Assembly: GCA_022706175.1 (NCBI GenBank)
Contig: JAKJDB010000229.1
Location: 1-5,304 of the forward strand
Direction of reading: 5' to 3'
Length of the DNA: 5,304 bases
DNA from: Candidatus Zhuqueibacterota bacterium
GTDB taxonomy: Bacteria > KSB1 > UBA2214
Below the pieces are notes generated by a model, which worked only from the letters and a program-made list of their open reading frames with translations, did not search any database and was not told where the DNA came from. This document shows positions 1-5,304 of the stretch, one piece after another (the first letter of the stretch is position 1; the number at the start of each line of letters is the position of its first letter). The translations under genes and the position numbers were made by a program.

Positions 1-849
1 ATTTTTCGTGAAGTGTTTGGCGGCGGCGGCTTTGGCGATCTGTTCAACATGGCCGGCGGCGGCCGGCGTACGGTGCAGCGTGGTGCGGACCTGCAGATCC
101 GTCTCAAGCTGACGCTGGAGGAGATCGCCTCCGGCGTATCCAAAAAGCTGAAAATCAAAAAAATGGTCCGCTGTGAACGCTGTGACGGCAGCGGCGCCAA
201 GGCCGGCACAACGCCCACCACCTGCCCGCAGTGCCAGGGGCGCGGCGAAGTGGCCTACCGCCAGGGATTCTTTACCGTCAGCCGCACCTGCGATCGCTGT
301 CACGGCGAAGGCAAAATCAACAGCCAGCCCTGCAGCGAATGCCGGGGAGACGGCCGCGTGCGCGGCGAAACCACGATGGAAGTGGAAATTCCGGCCGGTG
401 TGGCAGAGGGACAATTCATCACTCTGCGCAATGCAGGAAACGCCGGGCCGCGTAAAGGGCCTCCGGGCGACGCGCTCGTCATTATCGAGGAAGAGCCGCA
501 CGCGCAGTTTGACCGGCATGGCAACGATCTGGTATGTCATCTGGTGTTGAGTTTTAGCCAAGCGGCCCTGGGCGATGAGGTGGAAGTGCCGACGATCACC
601 GGGAAAGCGAAAATTCAGATCGCCCCGGGCACGCAGAGCGGCAAAATTTTACGCATGCGCGGCAAGGGACTGCCGTTTTTGCAGGGCAACGGCAAAGGGG
701 ATCAGTTGATCCGGGTCCAGGTGTTCACGCCGACGAAACTGACCGAGAAAGAGAAGCAGCTCTTTAAAGAGTTGGCCCAGCAGGAAAACACCAAGCCCAA
801 CAAAGAGGATCGTTCGTTTTTCGAGAAAATGAAGGAAGCGATTCTCTAG
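1..849 (+). CDS. dnaJ: Chaperone protein DnaJ (Hsp40), 5'-truncated by window edge
   Basis: Cytoplasmic co-chaperone that delivers unfolded clients to DnaK and stimulates its ATPase. The reading frame is open from base 1, and 282 residues are visible before the TAG stop. The J domain with its HPD motif lies upstream and is not seen. The fragment opens in a short Gly/Phe-rich stretch (about residues 1-25). It continues with the zinc-binding domain, which has four intact CxxCxGxG repeats: Cys58/61, Cys75/78, Cys97/100 and Cys111/114 of the fragment. The two beta-rich client-binding C-terminal domains follow, with recognisable family motifs such as RHGNDL and ALGDEVEVPT. The zinc domain marks a type I DnaJ and excludes CbpA-like proteins. 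By comparison with the usual length of about 375 residues, roughly 85-95 residues are missing. The GTG at 13 is internal to the gene, not a start. A hairpin terminator candidate follows the stop. Identification is secure. Confidence 0.97.
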   Translation: MFREVFGGGGFGDLFNMAGGGRRTVQRGADLQIRLKLTLEEIASGVSKKLKIKKMVRCERCDGSGAKAGTTPTTCPQCQGRGEVAYRQGFFTVSRTCDRCHGEGKINSQPCSECRGDGRVRGETTMEVEIPAGVAEGQFITLRNAGNAGPRKGPPGDALVIIEEEPHAQFDRHGNDLVCHLVLSFSQAALGDEVEVPTITGKAKIQIAPGTQSGKILRMRGKGLPFLQGNGKGDQLIRVQVFTPTKLTEKEKQLFKELAQQENTKPNKEDRSFFEKMKEAIL

Positions 850-871
850 CCGGCCGGAACCACTTTCGTAA

Positions 872-901
872 GATTCCGCGTTTTGCGGGATTGTGCTTTT
901 T
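872..901 (+). terminator. Probable Rho-independent terminator after dnaJ
   Basis: An 8-pair stem (872-879 with 885-892, two G-T wobbles, GC-rich next to the loop) encloses the 5-base loop GTTTT. It is followed by GTGC and a run of five Ts (897-901). It begins 22 bases after the dnaJ stop, where a transcript end is expected. The T-run is short and four bases separate it from the stem, so termination may be partial. The hairpin also occupies the GTG at 893, which argues against that codon as the start of the next gene. Confidence 0.5.
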
Positions 902-922
902 CGAAAGCCGGGATTCACCGTC

Positions 923-1333
923 ATGTTTTCGCTCAGTAAAAAAGAAGAAAAGTTTTTACTGATTTTTTTGCCCTTGTTTCTGCTCGGCTGTCTGCTGCAG
1001 CTCTATCGTAAAACCGCCGCTGAAACGGTACGAGACGATTGGCGTGCGGAGCAGACCATGGCTTACAGGGCGTTACAGGCGCCGCGGTCAACCCAGGCGA
1101 CAACGCCGCTGGGGGAGCAAAAGCAGCGGCTTTTGTCCGGCAAGATCAACATCAATCAGGCCACGGAGAGCGAGATAGCCCGGCTGCCGCGGATCGGCCC
1201 GGTTTTGGCGCAGCGCATCGTCGCCTACCGGCTGGAGCACGGATCGTTTCAGTCGACGACAGATCTGCTGAAGGTGAAGGGCATCGGTAAAAAAACCTTG
1301 GTAAGGATCGAGGCCTATCTGGCGATCGAATAG
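923..1333 (+). CDS. ComEA-like membrane-anchored helix-hairpin-helix DNA-binding protein
   Basis: A 136-residue protein with a short basic/acidic N-terminus, one hydrophobic segment (about residues 11-27), a polar linker rich in Gln, Thr and Ala (about 31-73), and a C-terminal ComEA-type helix-hairpin-helix domain (74-136). The domain opens with KININQATESEI. Two hairpin signatures follow: LPRIGPVLAQRI (88-99) and VKGIGKKTL (118-126), with a YRLEHGSF element between them, all typical of the family. ComEA proteins bind double-stranded DNA outside the inner membrane during natural transformation. Short relatives also occur in bacteria not known to be competent, so the role here is inferred. I chose the ATG at 923, because an upstream in-frame GTG (893) lies inside the probable dnaJ terminator and would put extra residues ahead of the anchor. 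The ribosome binding site is weak (GGGA at 910-913). It is the first gene of the run shared with the pilM-like and pilN/O-like genes. Confidence 0.85.
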   Translation: MFSLSKKEEKFLLIFLPLFLLGCLLQLYRKTAAETVRDDWRAEQTMAYRALQAPRSTQATTPLGEQKQRLLSGKININQATESEIARLPRIGPVLAQRIVAYRLEHGSFQSTTDLLKVKGIGKKTLVRIEAYLAIE

Positions 1334-1365
1334 AAAAACTCCTTGGAAGGGGTGGCGCAAAAGCT

Positions 1366-2322
1366 ATGGAAAAATCAAGCACGCAAATCGGCATGACCTT
1401 TCATCAAGATCGAATTCATTATGTCGTGGTTACCTTTGATCCGGCGCCGCTGTTGTCGGCGGCCGGCGAAATCCCGCTGAACCGACGCTTTGATTACAGC
1501 GCCTGTCAGGATGAGGAGCAAATCCTTCGTCAATCTGCGGCCATCTCGTCGATGCTGGAAGCCCGTGGGATCGTAGAAGGCCAGGCGGCGCTGGCCGTTG
1601 ATCAGGGCTATCTGCTGTTAAAACGGCTGCGCGTGGACCGGGGTTTGAGCGAAAGCGATCTCCGGCAGCATATCGAATGGGAGATGGAGCAGTTTTTAGC
1701 AGCCCCGCGCGATGAATACAACGTCAGCTATGAACGGGTGCCGGTGGAGACCGAGACGATGGAGGGGTACATCGTGGCCGCGATGCGCAAGGTCATCCTG
1801 CAGCACCTGCAGGCGATATTTGCCAGGACGCGGTTGTCGCTGCGACAGGTGGATGTGGATGTGTTGAGCGCTGCCCGGGGATTGGTTGTGGGGGCCGACC
1901 AATTGGCCGAAGGCCTGTCCATCTTTATGCGCCACGGGGACGCCAAGCTGTATTTATCCCTGATGCGGAACGGAGCTCTTTTGTCGTCGCAGATTTCCAC
2001 CTTGCGCACCGAGCTGCAGCCCAAGACATCGAACCCGTCTCGGGCTGAAGAGATCGCCGGCTTTATGAACGACGAGATTTTGCGCCTGCTGGATACGCTC
2101 GGCGATGAGGTGCTGTTGAAAAATATCGACCAACTGTACTTTGCGGAAACGGATTTCAGCCGCGAAGTGCTGGGCGCGTTGCAGCCGCTGATGCGGACTA
2201 CGGAATTCGTCATGATCGATCCGTTGCGCAAACTGCACCATACGCTGAGTCCTGCAGAGCAGCAGCTTGTGCGCGCACAGGCGGGCTCCTTTTTATCGAT
2301 GATCGGTATGTTTTTTTCATGA
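1366..2322 (+). CDS. PilM-like protein (actin-fold type IV pilus / secretion assembly family), divergent
   Basis: A 318-residue soluble protein with no signal peptide or membrane segment. Its order of elements follows PilM: an N-terminal strand (IGMTFHQDRIHYVVV, 8-22), the helix with IEWEMEQFLAAP (103-114) matching the usual 'I..E...YIP' region, the strand YIVAAMRK (135-142) matching the 'vaa.k' strand, the QVDVDVLSAARGL region (161-173), and a strand-helix pair near 254-270. PilM is a cytoplasmic actin-like protein that binds the N-terminal peptide of PilN in type IV pilus machines; GspL is its type II secretion counterpart. The glycine and aspartate residues that hold ATP in PilM are mostly absent (residues 8-18, 185-197, 254-262), so it may be a non-binding relative. 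The only nearby Shine-Dalgarno-like run, GGAAGGGG (1345-1352), is 13 bases from the ATG, which is long. Met10 (ATG at 1393) is a weaker alternative because it would remove the start of the first strand. The family call rests on motif order and on the gene next door. Confidence 0.68.
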   Translation: MEKSSTQIGMTFHQDRIHYVVVTFDPAPLLSAAGEIPLNRRFDYSACQDEEQILRQSAAISSMLEARGIVEGQAALAVDQGYLLLKRLRVDRGLSESDLRQHIEWEMEQFLAAPRDEYNVSYERVPVETETMEGYIVAAMRKVILQHLQAIFARTRLSLRQVDVDVLSAARGLVVGADQLAEGLSIFMRHGDAKLYLSLMRNGALLSSQISTLRTELQPKTSNPSRAEEIAGFMNDEILRLLDTLGDEVLLKNIDQLYFAETDFSREVLGALQPLMRTTEFVMIDPLRKLHHTLSPAEQQLVRAQAGSFLSMIGMFFS

Positions 2323-2360
2323 TGGTTCACCTGCGTATCAACTGGATGGGGATCGTATGA
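2319..2360 (+). other. 13-codon mini-ORF bridging the pilM-like and pilN/O-like genes
   Basis: An ATG at 2319 overlaps the stop of the pilM-like gene (ATGA, 2319-2322) and runs 13 codons to a TGA at 2358-2360. That TGA overlaps the ATG of the next gene (ATGA, 2357-2360). It could carry terminating ribosomes across the 34-base gap, as in translational coupling, or it could be chance. It is not proposed as a functional peptide. Confidence 0.25.
2344..2352 (+). promoter_or_regulatory. Ribosome binding site of the pilN/O-like gene
   Basis: The purine-rich run GGATGGGGA ends four bases before the ATG at 2357. It supports that start, which is also supported by the Met-Asn-Leu-Leu N-terminus. No other start codon lies in frame between the previous gene's stop and 2357. 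Confidence 0.5.
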
Positions 2361-3394
2361 ATTTATTGATAGATCAGCGGGAGATGGCCGAAGCCGAAGC
2401 GGCGCCGGAACCGCAGCCGTTTGAGTATGAACCGGCGCCGACGATGGAGGAGCCGATATTCGAACAGCCTTCGCGCGGAGCCTCTTTGGATTATCTAGAG
2501 TATGAACGGCCGCAAAAAAGCAGAAGCTACTTTTTTCCTGTTTTTATGATTCTCCTGCTGCTCGCCGCCATTGCCGCAGCCACTTATTTCGGTTTTTTTT
2601 ACAAGCCGGGAGATCTGGACTTTATCAAACGGTTGGGCAAACGCAGCGAGCGCCCAGTAAGCATGGCGCCGCCGCAGGAAAAACCGGCGCCGACTATCCC
2701 AGCGACGAGCGACACCGTTTCAACCACAGCCACTGCTGAAACGCCTGCCGGCTCGGTCCCGCCAATTGTGGACGAGCCGACCGTGACGGCGCCACCTGCG
2801 ATAACGCCGAAGGTTACGGAACCGGTGCGGACGGACGGCGATGCGCTGGCCACGGTCATAATGGTTTTCTCCAAGATCATTGCCGCCACGCCGCCGGCGG
2901 TCAAGCTGGGCACACTGGTGATGGATGAGAGCTCTTTTTCCCTGGAGGTGTCCAACCCCGACCGGCCGACGCTGGAAAAGCTGTACGCAGATCTACAGCA
3001 GCAGATCCCCTGCGAGTTTACCGCCTCCCCGACCGCCGGTCAAACAGGCAGCATGCGCACCCTCATGACTGCGACGTTTGCATCGCCGGCATCGTCGGGC
3101 TGGTCCCAAGTCGGCCTGAACGCTGAAACGGTCAGTGCGGAAATCCGTAAACTTGCTCAGGCTGCCGGTCTGTCGGTGGTGGAGATCACACCGCAAAAGA
3201 CCATTACCAAAAACAACAGCAGCCGCACGCCGATCTTTATCAAAGTTCGCGGCGATCAGTCCAAGTTCGAAGCATTCGGCCGGCAGCTGGTTGCCAAGGG
3301 CTGGAACCTGCAGGTCGCCAAACTGATTCTGCTGGACTCCCGGGAGACAGCCTCGACCTTTGTGCTGCGTCTGGAACTGGCCCGGCCGGCCTAG
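2357..3394 (+). CDS. Bitopic membrane protein with PilN-like and PilO-like periplasmic domains (putative PilN-PilO fusion)
   Basis: A 345-residue single-pass membrane protein. Residues 1-56 are predicted cytoplasmic: they start MNLLIDQRE and continue as an acidic, Pro/Glu-rich tail. Residues 59-81 form one strongly hydrophobic helix followed by Lys83. Residues 100-158 are a Pro/Thr/Ala/Val-rich linker, probably disordered. Residues 160-241 resemble the PilN periplasmic domain: a helix ending in 'ATPPAVKLGTLVMDESSFSL' (177-196), where PilN typically has 'LTPPGVWLTSL..'. Residues 255-341 resemble PilO: a helix ending AGLSVVEI, the strand TPIFIKVRGDQSKFEAF (291-307) and a last strand FVLRLEL. 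In type IV pilus machines PilN and PilO are separate, structurally similar proteins that pair in the periplasm, and PilN's N-terminal 'INLLP' peptide docks in PilM. Finding NLL at residues 2-4, directly after a pilM-like gene, fits that pairing. The coiled coils usual after the helix are not apparent. A type II secretion GspL/GspM-like role is the main alternative. The single-pass topology is clear; the fusion reading is inferred. Confidence 0.62.
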   Translation: MNLLIDQREMAEAEAAPEPQPFEYEPAPTMEEPIFEQPSRGASLDYLEYERPQKSRSYFFPVFMILLLLAAIAAATYFGFFYKPGDLDFIKRLGKRSERPVSMAPPQEKPAPTIPATSDTVSTTATAETPAGSVPPIVDEPTVTAPPAITPKVTEPVRTDGDALATVIMVFSKIIAATPPAVKLGTLVMDESSFSLEVSNPDRPTLEKLYADLQQQIPCEFTASPTAGQTGSMRTLMTATFASPASSGWSQVGLNAETVSAEIRKLAQAAGLSVVEITPQKTITKNNSSRTPIFIKVRGDQSKFEAFGRQLVAKGWNLQVAKLILLDSRETASTFVLRLELARPA

Positions 3395-3405
3395 TCTCAA
3401 GATCC

Positions 3406-3948
3406 ATGCGCATCATTGCCGGACAATACAAAGGACGGAAGCTGGTCACGGCAAAAGGGGAGTGGCTGCGGCCCACCTCTGATCGCAATCGCGAATTCAT
3501 CTTTTCCTATCTTGGTGCGCTGGTTCATGAGGCCACAGTCCTGGATCTGTTTGCCGGGACCGGCGGCCTGGGAATCGAAGCGTTGAGCCGGGGCGCACGT
3601 TCCGCTGTTTTTGTGGACCATTCGATTCAAGCCGTAGAGTTGATCAGAAAAAACCTTGTCTGGGTGGCGCAGCCGACGGAGGTGTTCCGCATGGAGGCGC
3701 GCAGATTTTTGCAAAAGACGGCAACGCCGGTAGACCTCCTTTTTGCCGATCCGCCCTACCGATTCGACGCTTTCGATGAACTCATGCGGCTCATTCTTGA
3801 CCGGCGGCTTTTAACCGAACAGGGGCTGCTGATCTATGAATCCGGCTCTCGCAATCCATTGCCGGCGGTTCCGGGCTTTTATGAGAAGAAGCAAAAAGGG
3901 TTGGGAGACACCAGGGTACTTTTTTATGGAGTCCGCTATGAGAACTGA
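3406..3948 (+). CDS. rsmD: 16S rRNA (guanine(966)-N(2))-methyltransferase RsmD
   Basis: A SAM-dependent enzyme that methylates N2 of G966 (E. coli numbering) in 16S rRNA during assembly of the small ribosomal subunit. It has 180 residues, the normal size. Family hallmarks are present: MRIIAGQYKGRKL at the start, RPTSDRNRE (22-30), the SAM-binding motif VLDLFAGTGGLGIEALSRGA (45-64), the acidic end of the next strand (VFVD, 68-71), and the catalytic DPPY at 115-118, which contacts the target amino group. The usual text after RPTSDR is 'VREALFN', where this protein reads NREFIFS, a conservative departure. The ATG at 3406 matches the canonical N-terminus and begins 11 bases after the pilN/O-like stop; no good ribosome binding site precedes it. 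Its end overlaps coaD by 11 bases, and rsmD-coaD adjacency is common in bacteria. Identification is secure. Confidence 0.96.
   Translation: MRIIAGQYKGRKLVTAKGEWLRPTSDRNREFIFSYLGALVHEATVLDLFAGTGGLGIEALSRGARSAVFVDHSIQAVELIRKNLVWVAQPTEVFRMEARRFLQKTATPVDLLFADPPYRFDAFDELMRLILDRRLLTEQGLLIYESGSRNPLPAVPGFYEKKQKGLGDTRVLFYGVRYEN
3928..3931 (+). promoter_or_regulatory. Ribosome binding site that fixes the coaD start
   Basis: GGAG lies six bases before the ATG at 3938, inside the end of rsmD. An in-frame ATG twelve bases further up (3926) overlaps this site and has a poorer one of its own. This favours 3938, which also gives the usual CoaD N-terminus. Confidence 0.6.
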
Positions 3949-4429
3949 ACGAACCGCCATCTATCCGGGCTCTTTTGATCCGATCACCTATGGGCATATC
4001 GACATCATCAAAAGGGCGGTCACTCTGTTCGACCGTGTGATCGTTGCGGTGGCACGCAACATGAACAAATCGCCGATGTTCACCGAGGCCGAGCGTCGCG
4101 AGATGATTTTGGAAGCAGTGCACGACATCCCCAGCGTGGAGGTGGACAGTTTCTCCGGGCTGCTGGTGAACTATGCGCAATCCGTGTCCGCCCAGGCGGT
4201 GATTCGCGGCCTGCGCGCCATCTCTGATTTCGAATATGAGCTGCAGATGGCCCTGGTCAACCGGAAATTGGACGAGAGCCTGGTGACCGTGTTTTTAATG
4301 CCCCATGAGAAATACACGTATTTGAATTCCAGCATTGTTAAGGAACTGGCTAAATTCGGCGGCGAGGTGTCCTGCTTTGTTCCGCCATTTGTCAAAGAAC
4401 GGTTGGTGAATAAACTGAGGGATGCATGA
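3938..4429 (+). CDS. coaD: Phosphopantetheine adenylyltransferase CoaD
   Basis: Catalyses ATP + 4'-phosphopantetheine to dephospho-CoA + diphosphate, the penultimate step of coenzyme A synthesis, in the cytoplasm. It is 163 residues long, within the family's 157-170. It is a nucleotidyltransferase-superfamily protein with the nucleotide-binding T/HxGH motif TYGH (17-20) in [16 protein letters not shown]. The active-site residues correspond to the E. coli enzyme with a constant shift of two: His20 (His18), Lys44 (Lys42), Arg90 and Arg93 within [12 protein letters not shown] (Arg88, Arg91), and Ser131 in NSSIVKEL (Ser129). Nothing essential is missing. An in-frame frame extension to 3836 lies inside rsmD and should be ignored. 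The gene overlaps rsmD by 11 bases and pta by 4 (ATGA), so translation of the three is probably coupled. Identification is secure. Confidence 0.98.
   Translation: MRTERTAIYPGSFDPITYGHIDIIKRAVTLFDRVIVAVARNMNKSPMFTEAERREMILEAVHDIPSVEVDSFSGLLVNYAQSVSAQAVIRGLRAISDFEYELQMALVNRKLDESLVTVFLMPHEKYTYLNSSIVKELAKFGGEVSCFVPPFVKERLVNKLRDA
4417..4421 (+). promoter_or_regulatory. Ribosome binding site of pta
   Basis: GAGGG, within the last codons of coaD, lies four bases before the ATG at 4426. It supports a start that overlaps the coaD stop as ATGA. Confidence 0.6.
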
Positions 4430-5304
4430 AAATTCTAGACCAGATACAGCAGAAAGCGGCCGCCTCGATCAAAAAAATCGTATTCCCAGAGGGGGAGGAT
4501 GAACGGACCATCGTTGCCGCCGGCCAATGTGTAGCGAAAAAACTGGTTATTCCTGTTTTGCTGGGCAACCGGGAAAAGATCCTGGCAAGCGCACGAGCGC
4601 TGAACGTCGATCTCAGCCGGGTTCAGATAGTAGATCCAGCGGTCGATCCGGCCGGCGACGAGTTCGCACAGATCCTTTACGAGCTGCGCAAACATAAAGG
4701 GCTCGATCTGGACACTGCGGCCAAGACGGTCAAAATGCCCCTGTTTTTCGGCGCGCTGATGGTGCGCAAGGGGTTGGTCTCCGCCAGCGTAGCCGGCGCG
4801 GTGCACACCACCGGCGATGTCATGCGTGCAGCCATTCAGGCCATCGGCGTGGCGCCGGGGTTTTCTGTGGTGTCGAGCACTTTTCTCATGGTGCTTCCGG
4901 ACGAAAGGGCGCTGACCTACGCGGACTGCGCGGTTGTTCCCAACCCGACGGCTGAACAGCTGGCGGACATCGCCCTGGCCTCGGCAGACACACACCGAAG
5001 CCTGACCGGCGAAGAGCCGTTGGTGGCCATGCTCTCGTTTTCCACCAAAGGGAGCGCCAGCCATGAACTTGTGGATAAAGTGGTAAAGGCCACGCAAATC
5101 GTGCAGGAGAAAAACCCCAACCTGCGCATTGACGGGGAGTTGCAGGCAGATGCCGCCCTGGTCGAGGGTGTGGGCAAACGGAAGGCGCCCGGCAGCCCGG
5201 TGGCCGGCAAGGCGAATGTGCTGATCTTTCCGGATCTGCAGGCGGGCAACATCGCCTACAAGCTTACGGAGCGTTTGGCTGGCGCTCAGGCTATCGGGCC
5301 GATT
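4426..5304 (+). CDS. pta: Phosphate acetyltransferase, 3'-truncated by window edge
   Basis: Interconverts acetyl-CoA + phosphate and acetyl phosphate + CoA. With acetate kinase it makes ATP from acetyl-CoA or activates acetate, in the cytoplasm. The frame is open from the ATG at 4426 to the window end, 293 residues. The family is about 325-335 long in its stand-alone form, so some 35-40 residues are missing, including the C-terminal segment with the conserved Ser-Arg and Asp known from the Methanosarcina enzyme. Visible hallmarks are FPEGEDER (20-27), the block ending [70 protein letters not shown], and [19 protein letters not shown] leading to AGAQAIGPI. It starts directly at the PTA_PTB catalytic domain, so it is the short form without the N-terminal DRTGG/BioD-like regions of E. 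coli Pta. Phosphate butyryltransferase is a less likely relative, since these blocks are characteristic of Pta. An acetate kinase gene downstream would be expected but is not visible. Confidence 0.95.
   Translation, partial: MKILDQIQQKAAASIKKIVFPEGEDERTIVAAGQCVAKKLVIPVLLGNREKILASARALNVDLSRVQIVDPAVDPAGDEFAQILYELRKHKGLDLDTAAKTVKMPLFFGALMVRKGLVSASVAGAVHTTGDVMRAAIQAIGVAPGFSVVSSTFLMVLPDERALTYADCAVVPNPTAEQLADIALASADTHRSLTGEEPLVAMLSFSTKGSASHELVDKVVKATQIVQEKNPNLRIDGELQADAALVEGVGKRKAPGSPVAGKANVLIFPDLQAGNIAYKLTERLAGAQAIGPI

Noticed and set aside
48..68. Repeated GCCGGC text near the start of the window
   Set aside because: It encodes the Gly-rich region of DnaJ; codon repetition explains it and no independent repeat array is present.
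980..994. Lipoprotein signal (LLGC, Cys23) in the ComEA-like protein
   Set aside because: The hydrophobic stretch continues past the cysteine and position -2 is Leu, which is unusual for a lipobox; a simple membrane anchor fits better, although a lipoprotein cannot be fully excluded.
1728..2330. 200-codon open frame on the minus strand opposite the pilM-like gene
   Set aside because: Its translation is Ser/Arg-rich with no family motif, and it lies wholly opposite a + strand gene whose motif order fits PilM; it is a shadow frame.
3382..3389. GGCCGGCC palindrome at the end of the pilN/O-like gene as a terminator
   Set aside because: It is an 8-base palindrome with no loop and no T-run after it, and rsmD starts 11 bases after the stop.
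3836..3937. N-terminal extension of CoaD starting at 3836
   Set aside because: It lies inside rsmD, and CoaD normally begins a few residues before the YPGSFDP motif; the ATG at 3938 has a well-placed GGAG.
4435..5097. 220-codon open frame on the minus strand opposite pta
   Set aside because: The + strand carries a clear phosphate acetyltransferase along the whole stretch; the antisense translation shows no recognisable domain.

Overview
The window is ordinary-looking bacterial chromosome, moderately GC-rich by eye, with every gene on the + strand and almost no non-coding DNA. It holds seven genes: the 3' part of dnaJ; a small membrane-anchored helix-hairpin-helix (ComEA-like) gene; a PilM-like gene; a bitopic membrane protein that reads as PilN and PilO periplasmic domains in one chain; rsmD; coaD; and the 5' part of a phosphate acetyltransferase gene (pta). 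Nothing identifies the species. The compact housekeeping order and the divergent pilus-type genes would fit an uncultivated, probably Gram-negative lineage (FCB-like or deltaproteobacteria-like), but this is a low-confidence inference. No stretch over 300 bases lacks a gene, and I see no RNA gene, mobile element, CRISPR array or long repeat.

Layout: positions 1-849 are the C-terminal three quarters of DnaJ, with all four zinc-binding CxxCxGxG repeats present and the J domain lying upstream of the window. A short hairpin with a T-run (872-901) then probably ends the dnaJ transcript. From 923 on, the genes are packed tightly enough to be one transcription unit: comEA-like, 32 bases, pilM-like, 34 bases, pilN/O-like, 11 bases, rsmD, an 11-base overlap, coaD, a 4-base overlap, pta. 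No convincing promoter was found in the dnaJ-comEA gap.

The part worth attention is 923-3394. A ComEA-type DNA-binding protein sits beside a PilM homologue whose actin-fold nucleotide-binding motifs look eroded, and beside a protein that begins Met-Asn-Leu-Leu. That start resembles the N-terminal NLL peptide by which PilN binds PilM. The same protein carries a PilN-like and then a PilO-like periplasmic domain on one membrane helix. Together they could be a reduced type IV pilus or DNA-uptake inner-membrane platform in which a PilM pseudo-ATPase and a fused PilN-PilO replace the usual three-protein set. The remaining genes are standard housekeeping: 16S rRNA methylation (RsmD), the penultimate step of CoA synthesis (CoaD), and interconversion of acetyl-CoA and acetyl phosphate (Pta).
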